Below, in pieces: positions 20,576-28,842 of a stretch of 64,000 nucleotides of DNA. Position 1 is the first letter of the stretch, and each line of letters begins with the position of its first letter. Under the pieces are notes generated by a model. The model did not search any database and was not told the origin of the DNA. It saw only the letters and a list, made by a program, of their open reading frames with translations. Both the position numbers and the translations under genes were made by a program. This stretch comes from Arcobacter sp. (GTDB lineage: Bacteria; Campylobacterota; Campylobacteria; Campylobacterales; Arcobacteraceae), in contig PKUK01000003.1 of assembly GCA_002869535.1 (NCBI GenBank), forward strand, positions 62,212-126,211, read 5' to 3'.

Positions 20576-22427
20576 TCTAAACATAGGTTCAACTGTATAT
20601 TTCAAAGATGAGGAATATATTATATTTAAACAAGTTGATTTTAATTCAATCATAGCAATTAATAATAAAAAAAATAAAAAAGAAACATTAGAAATTAAAT
20701 ACTTAAAAGCAGAAGCTCAAAAAGATGTAACACATATCTACTATGATGATATACCTGACAAAGATTGGAATGAAGCGAAAAGAAGATTAAAAATACTCAA
20801 ACCAATTTTAACTAAAGAAAAAACTAAAGAAGAAGCTTCGAATGATAATAATATTCATATTACTACAATTTATAGATGGCTTAATTAATATACAGAAAAT
20901 CCAATACTTAGTTCACTCTTACCAAAACATTCTTCCAAGGGAGCAAAAGGATTAATTAGAGTTAATGAAGAAACTGAACTTGTAATACAAAAAGTAATCA
21001 ATGATTTATACTTAAGTCGTCAAAAGTATTCAGCAAGACAAGTATATTTTGATATTGTAAGACGATGTAAAAATGCAAAAATAACTCCACCAAGTGAAAA
21101 TACTGTAAGAACTAGAATTAATGATATTACCGAAAAGAAAAAATTAAAATATAGAGAAAGTCCCATTTTAGCAGATAGAAAATATAGAAATACAGATGGT
21201 CAATTTCCTGAAGGAAAATATCCACTTGATTTTATACAAATTGACCATACACCAGTAGATATAATAATTGTTGATGAAAAATATAGACAACCCATAGGAA
21301 GACCTTACTTAACAGTCGCTATTGATGTATATAGCAGAATGATAACAGGCTTCTTTCTTAGTCTTGATGAACCTAGTTACTTTTCTGTTCAACAATGTAT
21401 AACTCAATCTGTACTTCCAAAAGAAAAATATTTAAGACATATTAATGTTCAAGGAGAATGGAATATCTTTGGAATTCCTCGTGCTTACGGGCTTGACAAT
21501 GCAAAAGAGTTCCGAAGCAATAACCTACAAAGAGTATGTGAAGAACTAGGTATTACAATCTCATGGAGACCAGTAAAGAAACCTCAATTTGGAGGACACA
21601 TAGAAAAACTGGTCGGTACTTGCATGAATATAGTTCATACATTGCCTGGTACTACTTTTTCAGATATTAAAAAACGTGGAGAATACAATTCAGATAAATT
21701 TTCTATTATGACTTTAAATGAATTAGAACAATGGTATGCAATTTATATTGTTAACTTTTATCATAAAAATCTTCATTCTGGAATTCGTATGACTCCTGAA
21801 AAGAAATATGAACAAGGTATATTTGGAGATGATGATAATCCAGGTAGGGGTTTACCTGAAAAAATAGATGATGAAGAAACTTTTAAAATATCTCTTCTTC
21901 CTACAGAAGAAAGGACTATTCAACAATCTGGAGTTAAAATTGACAAAATACAGTATTATTCAGATTCATTAAGAAGATGGATAAAAGCAAAAAATCAAGA
22001 TAAAAGTGCTAGAAAATTTATATTTAAAAGAGATCCAAGAGATATAAGCACAATATGGTTTTATGATCCTGATATTAAACAATACTTTCCTGTTCCCTAC
22101 AGAAACATAACCTATCCACCTATTTCTATTTGGGAGCTTAGACACGTTAGAAAATATTTAGATGATAAAAATATTCAAGACTATGATGAAAATATTCTTT
22201 TTAGAACTTATGAAAAAATGCAAAAAATGCAAGAAGAAGCTGCTTTAAAAACTAAAAGTGCACGTCGTAAACAAGCTGCCAAAAAAGCAAGAAAAGAAAA
22301 ACAAGATTTTGATAATTTAAAACCAAAAAACAAACCACAATATATTGAAGAAAAAGAAACAAATTCAGATAATAATTTAGATGATATGTTTAAAGACATT
22401 CAACCATTTGATGAAATAGATATTTAA
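20562..22427 (+). pseudogene. tnsB: TnsB-like DDE transposase, internal stop
   Basis: The transposase catalysing 3'-end cleavage and strand transfer, 621 codons in one frame. The N-terminal HTH (about 85-108, ending ITTIYRWLN) and a second DNA-binding region precede the rve integrase core. The catalytic triad is Asp228 (FIQIDHT), Asp312 (GLDNAKEF) and Glu348 (GGHIEK), with the D-35-E spacing of the family. A basic, Lys-rich C terminus (about 535-590) corresponds to the TnsC-contacting tail. An in-frame TAA at 20886-20888 (codon 109) falls just after the first HTH helix; the frame is open before and after with recognisable TnsB sequence. Unless read through, no full transposase is made. An internal start could give the catalytic core without its first DNA-binding domain. 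Confidence 0.9.
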
Positions 22428-22436
22428 AGGCATAAG

Positions 22437-23339
22437 ATGGATAATACTCATTTACAAAATTTATTTCCAGTTGTCAAAGAAAAACTTTCTTTATCAAATG
22501 AAGAAAGAAAACAATTTATATTTGAAGATAAATGGATTACATATCCTTTGGCAAAAGAGATTTTATCACATTTAGATTTCTTATTAAATCATCCAAAAAA
22601 AAGTCGAATGCCATGTATGTTATTAGTAGGAGAAACAAACAATGGCAAAACTTCTATAATAAACAAATTTATAAAAACCCATCCACCATATGAAGCAGAA
22701 GAAGTTACAATTACTCCTGTATTATCAGTTGTAGCACCAGAAACTGCAACTATCACTGATTTATTTAGTAAAATACTTTTACGATTAGGTGCTCCATATA
22801 GAAATGGTGATAAAATAAATAAAAAACGTGAATTAATTGAACACTATTTTAATATATGTGAAATTAAAATGTTAATTGTAGATGAAATTCATAATATTTT
22901 AGTTGGTCCGGTTTCAAAACAAAAAGCCTTTATGAATGCATTAAAAAACTTAAGTACTGAATTACAAATTCCTATTGTAATTGTTGGTATTGCAGATGCA
23001 CTACATGCAACAAATACTGATAGTAAAATTAATAATAGGTTTAAACCTATAGCACTTAAAAAATGGCTATTTGATAGAGATTTTCTTTCATTATTAGCTA
23101 GTATTGAGAAAACTCTTCCTCTTAAAAAAGCTTCAAACCTAGCATCTACTAAAGAACTTGCCTACTATATACATGATTATAGTGAAGGATATATAGGTGA
23201 AATTGTTGATTTAATTAATACTTCAGTTAAATATTCAATTGATAATAACATAGAGAAAATTGATTTACAATGTCTAAAAAAATGTAAGTTTGTAAAACCT
23301 TCTAATAGAAAACATTTTGATGATATTAAAACATTATGA
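22437..23339 (+). CDS. tnsC: TnsC/TniB-like AAA+ transposition regulator
   Basis: A 300-residue AAA+ ATPase of the TniB/TnsC family, which polymerises on target DNA and links target selectors (TniQ/TnsD or TnsE) to the transposase. Walker A is GETNNGKTS (65-73), Walker B MLIVDEIHN (145-153), and sensor-type IPIVIVGI follows. It is much shorter than Tn7 TnsC (555 residues) and closer to TniB in size. The flanking extensions that bind TnsA/TnsB in Tn7 are therefore reduced. It starts 9 bases after tnsB and overlaps tniQ by 4 bases, so it is coupled in the operon. It appears intact. Confidence 0.92.
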   Translation: MDNTHLQNLFPVVKEKLSLSNEERKQFIFEDKWITYPLAKEILSHLDFLLNHPKKSRMPCMLLVGETNNGKTSIINKFIKTHPPYEAEEVTITPVLSVVAPETATITDLFSKILLRLGAPYRNGDKINKKRELIEHYFNICEIKMLIVDEIHNILVGPVSKQKAFMNALKNLSTELQIPIVIVGIADALHATNTDSKINNRFKPIALKKWLFDRDFLSLLASIEKTLPLKKASNLASTKELAYYIHDYSEGYIGEIVDLINTSVKYSIDNNIEKIDLQCLKKCKFVKPSNRKHFDDIKTL

Positions 23340-23923
23340 TAAGTCATGTAAGTAGATTTATTGATTTAAATAATAGAAAGTTTATAATACGTCCTAAACC
23401 AGAAGATGATGAATTATTAAGTTCTTGGTTAGTAAGAGTTGCAAGAGCACATTTAACGCATACAACTTCTTTTACAAATATGCATTTTAAAGAATATAAA
23501 GCAAATATAATTTGGCAAAGAGATTTAGACATTTGGTGTCCAGATAGTTTAATAAAAAGATTATCTTTCAAAAGTGGATATTCAGAAAATATTATATTTA
23601 ATATGACACTTCGAAGTTTAGAAGGAATTATTGCAGATAAAATCACTGGAAAAACCAACACACCTAATATAAGAGCTTTAGGAAACTATTGTCATATAAA
23701 AACAAAAGGTGGATTAATGTACTGTCCTGAATGTTTGAAAGAAGATAAAATAGCCTATTTTAGAAAAATATGGAGATTAGAGAAACATTCTGTTTGTTAT
23801 AAACATAATATCAACCTTTTAGATAGATGCTCTAACTGTTTGACACCTTTAACTATTTCAAAAAGTTATGAAGAAAAAAGTTTTGTTTACTGTTATAAAT
23901 GTGGTGAAAAAATAATCAGTTGA
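23336..23923 (+). CDS. tniQ: TniQ-family target-selection protein, short form
   Basis: A 195-residue TniQ-family protein. The family N-terminal signature PEDDELLSSWLVRVA is at 22-36. Zinc-ligand candidates follow: CPEC (130-133), Cys154 and His157 in VCYKHNI, CSNC (165-168) and CYKC (186-189), the last pair forming the start of a second ribbon before the protein ends. Tn7 TnsD is about 500 residues with a DNA-binding C-terminal half that reads glmS; here that half is absent. The protein resembles the short TniQ of Tn5053 or CRISPR-associated elements in size. Because the element sits in comM, either this short protein or another factor must recognise that gene. It is the last gene of the operon, and a hairpin terminator follows. 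Confidence 0.88.
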   Translation: MISHVSRFIDLNNRKFIIRPKPEDDELLSSWLVRVARAHLTHTTSFTNMHFKEYKANIIWQRDLDIWCPDSLIKRLSFKSGYSENIIFNMTLRSLEGIIADKITGKTNTPNIRALGNYCHIKTKGGLMYCPECLKEDKIAYFRKIWRLEKHSVCYKHNINLLDRCSNCLTPLTISKSYEEKSFVYCYKCGEKIIS

Positions 23924-23936
23924 TATATTTTTAATT

Positions 23937-23971
23937 ATTTTATGTTAGATATTACTTATCTAACATAAAAT
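23937..23971. terminator. Bidirectional hairpin between tniQ and the 60-residue gene
   Basis: A perfect 14-bp inverted repeat (ATTTTATGTTAGAT / ATCTAACATAAAAT) with a 7-base loop. It lies 14 bases after the tniQ stop and overlaps the last codons of the convergent small gene. The AT-rich arms suit termination from both sides. Confidence 0.65.
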
Positions 23972-24138
23972 GTTGAAGCAACATTTTGTGCTTCTATATC
24001 TAGTTGCTCAAGTGTTTCAATTTGAACATTAAACTCTTCTTTTCTTTCTTGAAGTTGTGAAGAAAATTGTTCCCAACTTAATTCTTTTGAATCACTACTA
24101 CCTAAAGTTTCTAATGCTAATTGTTCAATATTTTCCAA
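23956..24138 (-). CDS. 60-residue small protein paired with the C39-like protein
   Basis: A short acidic protein read from a TTG at 24138, with AAGGGG five bases upstream as a strong ribosome site. It is mainly helical: ENIEQLALETLG, WEQFSSQLQERKEEF and IETLEQLDIEAQ look amphipathic and the second half may form a coiled coil. There is no Cys, signal peptide or double-Gly leader. It begins 22 bases after the stop of the papain/C39-like gene on the same strand, so the two form an operon. I do not recognise it. Possible roles include an antitoxin-like or substrate partner of the upstream protein, but that is inference from position only. Confidence 0.6.
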   Translation of the reverse strand: MENIEQLALETLGSSDSKELSWEQFSSQLQERKEEFNVQIETLEQLDIEAQNVASTFYVR

Positions 24139-24160
24139 GATATCCCCTTTTTTAATTTTA

Positions 24161-25513
24161 TTAAATCTTTTTTAATCTAGATAATTGTTTTTTATTTTTC
24201 ATAGAATTATTTGCAAAACTAACAACAACATTCTTATTATTACAAATTAAACTATATTGTCTATCTCTTTTATGTGCAGATGCATCAACTACAAAATAAT
24301 GTGTTAAATTACTTTCTAATACTTCATTTATATAGCCTTCTACGTACCAAACATAATGAGGCATCATTACACTTTCATATGAATCATCTCCACATGTATG
24401 AAGAAATTGCTTTAATTTACATGATTCTACTAAAATCTCTCTTGTTTTTATATTAATAGTATTTTTATCTTTTAAGTCAGACTTTTCTAAATTCTTCTTT
24501 GTCCAATTTTTATATTCTTCAATTATTAATTTTAAATATTGGTAATGAAAATAAAATCTATCAAAAGTTGGTGCAATTACAAAAACATTAGTTTGCTTTA
24601 ACTCTTTTAAAATATCATCTTCTGATATAATTGCCACATGAGCTTCTGTCTTTTTAAAACTTTTTGTTACATGATAAGTAGAATCATCAGCAATTACATA
24701 ATGTCTTTTGCCATTATGCATATGTCCTATAATTAAAATAACATGTGAATTAAATGCTAATATGACTGGCAATGCACTTTCCAAAAAAGAATTTATATAA
24801 TCAATTATATCTATATTGCCATACTTAGCACATTTAAAATGAGTCGCAATTGGATTATAATTATTTGCGCTTAAAATCGATAACATTTGAAGAATATTTA
24901 ACCCCTCAGATGGAAGTTTCCGTCCATTAGTATCGAGAAAATTATTATTTTTAATAATATCCTTCAATTTATAATTATTAAAATTAAATTTTTTATACAT
25001 ATATTTAGAAATCATTAGTAAATCGGCATGTGCACATATTGCAACCATTCCATCTTGTGCATAAATAGGAAAACTATTAAACTTTATAGAAATATGGGGT
25101 AAATTTACAGATGTATCCATAGATAAACAATAAATATCATCATCAGAAAATTCTTCAAACGCTTTATTCGTACACTTAAACCTAACTCTCGAAATTTGGG
25201 ATATAGGAATTGGTCTTAAATCTATATATCCAATATAATTTTCTTCTGTAATACCTTTTACCTGATCAATATCATCACTTATAAAATGAACTCTTTTAAC
25301 AAAACTATTACAATGAGAGTAAAGTGTTTTAGAATAATACAAATCAAAACTATCTCTCCACTCATTTTCTATGTAGTCTTCAATTATAAACACTTTGCTT
25401 TTATTAACAAAAAAATCGAATCTAGTTTGAATAGTATTAATTAATTGTTCTTTCCCTTCATAATATGTATGATTTTCAATTGTATCATTTAGTGATTTTT
25501 CAACAATAAACAT
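24161..25513 (-). CDS. Papain/C39-fold-like protein, unknown function
   Basis: A 450-residue protein with no close relative that I recognise. The central region (about 145-290) resembles a papain-like/C39 cysteine peptidase. Gln153 and Cys160 lie in AQDGMVAICAHADLL at the start of a helix, His257 or His264 in SHVILIIGHMHNGK, and Asp276/Asp277 in VIADDST, giving the Gln-Cys-His-Asp order of that fold. N- and C-terminal regions of about 145 and 160 residues are unique, with YIGYIDLRPIP before the core. There is no signal peptide or membrane helix, so it is probably cytosolic. It is transposon cargo, upstream of a 60-residue gene and divergent from a GHKL ATPase gene 212 bases away. A defence or toxin role is possible but unproven. 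Confidence 0.65.
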   Translation of the reverse strand: MFIVEKSLNDTIENHTYYEGKEQLINTIQTRFDFFVNKSKVFIIEDYIENEWRDSFDLYYSKTLYSHCNSFVKRVHFISDDIDQVKGITEENYIGYIDLRPIPISQISRVRFKCTNKAFEEFSDDDIYCLSMDTSVNLPHISIKFNSFPIYAQDGMVAICAHADLLMISKYMYKKFNFNNYKLKDIIKNNNFLDTNGRKLPSEGLNILQMLSILSANNYNPIATHFKCAKYGNIDIIDYINSFLESALPVILAFNSHVILIIGHMHNGKRHYVIADDSTYHVTKSFKKTEAHVAIISEDDILKELKQTNVFVIAPTFDRFYFHYQYLKLIIEEYKNWTKKNLEKSDLKDKNTINIKTREILVESCKLKQFLHTCGDDSYESVMMPHYVWYVEGYINEVLESNLTHYFVVDASAHKRDRQYSLICNNKNVVVSFANNSMKNKKQLSRLKKI

Positions 25514-25724
25514 AAAGTATTAACCCCAGAATTATAATATATTAAATTATATCATAATTTTATTCATATAAAGATTAAATAAGTTTTTTATAAGTTTCTA
25601 AAAATAATAATATACTAATTAATTAAATATAAATGTCTTATAAAAATAAAACTATATATTACATATAGAACTTTTATGATAATATATAGAATAAGTTTAA
25701 TATTACATAAATAGGAAACGTACC

Positions 25725-27350
25725 ATGAAAAAAGTAGAATTTAATGTAGGCGCCAATGCAGTCATACAATTAGGTGAAGATTTATATAAAAATATATATG
25801 GTGTGCTTATAGAATATATTACAAATTCATATGATGCAGATGCAACGCAAGTAGATATAGAAATAAAAAGTGATGTTGGTGAAATAATTATAAATGATAA
25901 TGGTATTGGAATGTCTTACGATGAACTAAGTAATGCATATATGACCGTTGGATTAAATAGAAGAAAAGTTAAAAAAGGAAAAACATCTAGAGGTAGGGCT
26001 GTAACAGGAAGAAAAGGATTTGGAAAACTAGCTTGTTTTGGCTTATTTAAAAAGTTTAGAATTGAATCTATACAAAATTCTTTAAAAACAGTATTAAAAA
26101 TTGATACTGGATATACTAAGGATGGAGATTTTTATTATAATGCTTTAATCGATGACAAGGCAATTCCATCAAAAGAAAGTGATGGAACAACAATATTTTT
26201 AATTGATAATAATCAAAATATCCCTGAAGATAAAAAACTTGTTCAATCAATTGCAAAAAGAATAAATATTATGTACGGGAATGAGAAAGATGAAGATAAA
26301 TTTATTATTAAACTAGGCAATTATACAATTGATAAAAAATTTAGAGATGATGAAGTTATCAACCAAAGTAATAAATTAGAATATATAATCCCAAAAGATA
26401 TTGATAAGTTTTTAACAGATACTGCAGATATTGAATATATAAAAGAAAATAATATTACAGGAATTATTATTGCCCGAAACAAAACTGTAACTCTTAAGGA
26501 AAATAAAGGTGTTGTTTTATTTGCAAGGGGTAAGCTATGCCAAGAGGCTACATATTTAAATACTAATCCATCAAATAGTTATGGTTATGCATATTTATAT
26601 AGTGAATTAAATGTTGACTTTATAGATGATGAGAATCAAGATAATATTGGAACAGATAGAACTGCTTTAAAATCTACAAAAACCACTGAAAAACTATTTG
26701 AAATCATCAATAAGATTTTAAAAACTTATGCAACTTTATATGATAAAGATGAAAAAGAAAAAAAAGAAACAGCAATTGATAAATATAAAAATACTACCGA
26801 ATATAAAGACACAAAGTTTATTATTGACTCAATATCAAATAAAGAAGTAAGACAACAAATTGATATGCTATTTAATATGAAAATTAAAGATAGTATAAAA
26901 GATTCTGCCGTAGATAATTCAAAAGTCAAAGACTTTAAGTATATTGCACAATCAATTACTCCAACATATATTTTAAAATCTGATCAAATTTTTAAAAATG
27001 ATGCAAAAGATAATATTACAACCTCTTATGATACATTATTACATACAATTAGAACAAAATATAATTATCTAGGTAAAGATGGAGATGATGCTTTTAATAA
27101 TATATATAGTGAAAAAGAAAATTATGCAAAAATAAATGATTTAGTGAAACAGCAAACTCCTGAAACACAAAAAAATATCAAAAATTCAATAAGAGAACTT
27201 GGTAAATCTATTGTTGCTATGAGAAATGCAACGGTACATACAAATGATAGAAAATGTTTTAACAAACAAATATCAAAAGAGAATTCTAAAAGATTTCTTG
27301 TTTTAGTTGACTTATTCTTAGAACTTGATAAATTATCTTTTAAAAAATAA
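25725..27350 (+). CDS. GHKL (MORC/Hsp90-like) ATPase with C-terminal HEPN-like motif
   Basis: A 541-residue protein with an N-terminal GHKL ATPase domain: the N box EYITNSYDADATQ (Asn and Asp for Mg-ATP), the DNGIGMS G1 box and the VTGRKGFGKLA G2 box. This is the MutL/Hsp90/MORC-like class reported next to DNA methyltransferases in restriction-like clusters. The transducer-like middle is followed by a helical C terminus containing RNATVH (Arg500 to His505). That fits the R-x4-H motif of HEPN domains, many of which are RNases in toxin or abortive-infection systems. It converges on a C5 methyltransferase gene (stops 10 bases apart). A conflict or defence role is likely by context; the exact activity is inference. 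Confidence 0.82.
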   Translation: MKKVEFNVGANAVIQLGEDLYKNIYGVLIEYITNSYDADATQVDIEIKSDVGEIIINDNGIGMSYDELSNAYMTVGLNRRKVKKGKTSRGRAVTGRKGFGKLACFGLFKKFRIESIQNSLKTVLKIDTGYTKDGDFYYNALIDDKAIPSKESDGTTIFLIDNNQNIPEDKKLVQSIAKRINIMYGNEKDEDKFIIKLGNYTIDKKFRDDEVINQSNKLEYIIPKDIDKFLTDTADIEYIKENNITGIIIARNKTVTLKENKGVVLFARGKLCQEATYLNTNPSNSYGYAYLYSELNVDFIDDENQDNIGTDRTALKSTKTTEKLFEIINKILKTYATLYDKDEKEKKETAIDKYKNTTEYKDTKFIIDSISNKEVRQQIDMLFNMKIKDSIKDSAVDNSKVKDFKYIAQSITPTYILKSDQIFKNDAKDNITTSYDTLLHTIRTKYNYLGKDGDDAFNNIYSEKENYAKINDLVKQQTPETQKNIKNSIRELGKSIVAMRNATVHTNDRKCFNKQISKENSKRFLVLVDLFLELDKLSFKK

Positions 27351-27360
27351 CTATTATATC

Positions 27361-28386
27361 TTAAGCAATTGCAAATATGAAAGTCTCACCAACTGCTTTA
27401 GATAAGTTAATAGGAACAGCATTGCCGATTTGCCTTGCTATTTGAGTATCTGTTCCATAGAATTGATAATCTGAAGGAAATGTCTGAATTAAAGCTCCTT
27501 CTCTTAGAGATAAAGCTCTATCTTGTTCTGGGTGTCCAAATCTACCACTATAATATTGATTAAATTTTGTTGTAATAGTAGAGCTAAATTTATCCCATGC
27601 AAGTCTTCCATAGTTATCTAAGAATTATTCTTTTTTCTTATGACAAGCTAATTTTAGTTCTTCACTCCAATCAGTTCTAAGTCCACCATTTAACGGAGTA
27701 GCTTTAATTCTTTTTAAATTTAATTCATCAAGCCTTCTAGCTCTGTGTAATTTATCAGCTTTAGATGGTTGGTTATGTTGAATTTTTTCTAAATTATAGA
27801 TTACATCCTTTAAATAAATAGATTCCTTTGTTTTGATATTATCAAAGGAAAGATTAACTTTTTTTAATTTTGTTGCAATTAAAAATAATCTTTTTCTATT
27901 CTGCGCTACACCAAAGTTTTTAGCATTTAATACTTTATATTCATATTTGTAACCATTTGTTTCTAGCATATCAATAAACTTAGAAAAATATGGATTTTCT
28001 TCATTTAATCTACTAACATTTTCCATGAGTACAAAGTGTGGCTTTACTCCATTTATAATTCTTCTGAATTCATCTAGCAGAGTTTTTCTATTATCATCTT
28101 GTTTTTTTCTTGTATTAATCATGCTGTATGGCTGACAAGGTGCACAACCAGCTAGCATAATATAATCTTCTTTACTAGTATTATTTTTAAATAGTTCTTT
28201 TATCTCTTTGGTAGTAACATCTATAATACTCTTATTAATAAATATTGCATCATTATTTTTTTCATAAGTATCTCGGCATGATTATTCAAAATCAATTCCC
28301 GCAAAAACATCTATGCCAGCTTGGCTAAGCCCCTTTGTTAAGCCCCCTGCCCCACTAAAAAAATCTATTGCCTTAATTTTTTTCAT
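27361..28386 (-). pseudogene. DNA cytosine-5 methyltransferase, two internal stops
   Basis: A C5 cytosine methyltransferase of 341 codons. Visible motifs are I (DFFSGAGGLTKG), the catalytic IV Pro-Cys (CAPCQPYS, Cys84), VI (MENV), VIII (QNRKRLFL), and IX/X (FGHPEQDRALSLREGALIQTFP, then QIGNAVPINLS). It would add a methyl group to cytosine and protect or mark DNA. Two in-frame TAA codons, at 28282-28284 (codon 35) and 27625-27627 (before the LDNYGRLAWDK segment), break it while leaving the frame open. As written no active enzyme is made. It converges with the GHKL gene and is divergent from an HTH gene whose start is 68 bases away, the usual spacing for a regulated modification gene. Confidence 0.9.
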
Positions 28387-28453
28387 AATAACCTCTTAAT
28401 GTTTTTATAAGTTGTATTATTTTAATATGTTTTTACTTAATAAAGGATTAATA

Positions 28454-28798
28454 TTGTTTGAAATTAATACAATAAATAATAAAGGTATAAACAGAGGAAA
28501 AACACTAAAGTCAAGTATGCACTTTAATGATTTTGAAAAAAGGCTCTTAAATATAGACATGGATATATCAAAGTTTTCTAGTTACTTTGGTATTGCAAGA
28601 TCAACCATATATGGGTGGAAGAGAGAAAATAAATTGATAATTCCACTTTATATTGAGAAAATTATTGATTTATTAGAAGTTAAAAACCAGCTAAGAGATG
28701 GAATAGAAAAATTACACAAGACAAATTCATATGAAGTAAAAAAACTGTATGAAATAAATACACAGGAACCTATTAAAAAAAGAAAAGTTAAAAAATAA
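28454..28798 (+). CDS. Small HTH protein divergent from the methyltransferase
   Basis: I placed the start at the TTG at 28454, preceded by AAAGGA, giving 114 residues; the frame is open earlier but lacks a good ribosome site. A helix-turn-helix is visible at about 40-65 (FSSYFGIARSTIYGWKREN), of the kind in phage-repressor-like DNA-binding proteins. The C-terminal tail is very basic (KKRKVKK). Located back-to-back with the methyltransferase gene, it may be a controller protein for that gene and for the GHKL gene. It converges on the TnsE-like gene through an inverted repeat. Family membership beyond HTH is not clear. Confidence 0.65.
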   Translation: MFEINTINNKGINRGKTLKSSMHFNDFEKRLLNIDMDISKFSSYFGIARSTIYGWKRENKLIIPLYIEKIIDLLEVKNQLRDGIEKLHKTNSYEVKKLYEINTQEPIKKRKVKK

Positions 28799-28842
28799 AG
28801 GAGACCGTAAAATAAATGTTTTAAATTTAACTTTTCTTTTTT
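28776..28842. terminator. 17-bp inverted repeat joining two convergent gene ends
   Basis: A perfect 17-bp inverted repeat (AAAAAAGAAAAGTTAAA at 28776-28792 and its complement at 28826-28842) with a 33-base loop. Each arm is the Lys-rich 3' end of a gene (the HTH gene and the TnsE-like gene), and a U-rich run follows in either direction. It is a likely bidirectional terminator. Confidence 0.5.

Noticed and set aside
23956-24138. 60-residue gene as a RiPP precursor matured by the C39-like protein
   Set aside because: No double-Gly cleavage motif, no Cys/Ser/Thr-rich core and no transporter or modification enzyme nearby. The protease-like protein also lacks an ABC transporter part.
24274-24456. 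Short open frames opposite the C39-like gene and other long genes
   Set aside because: They are antisense shadows of well-supported genes with AT-rich, low-complexity products and no ribosome sites.
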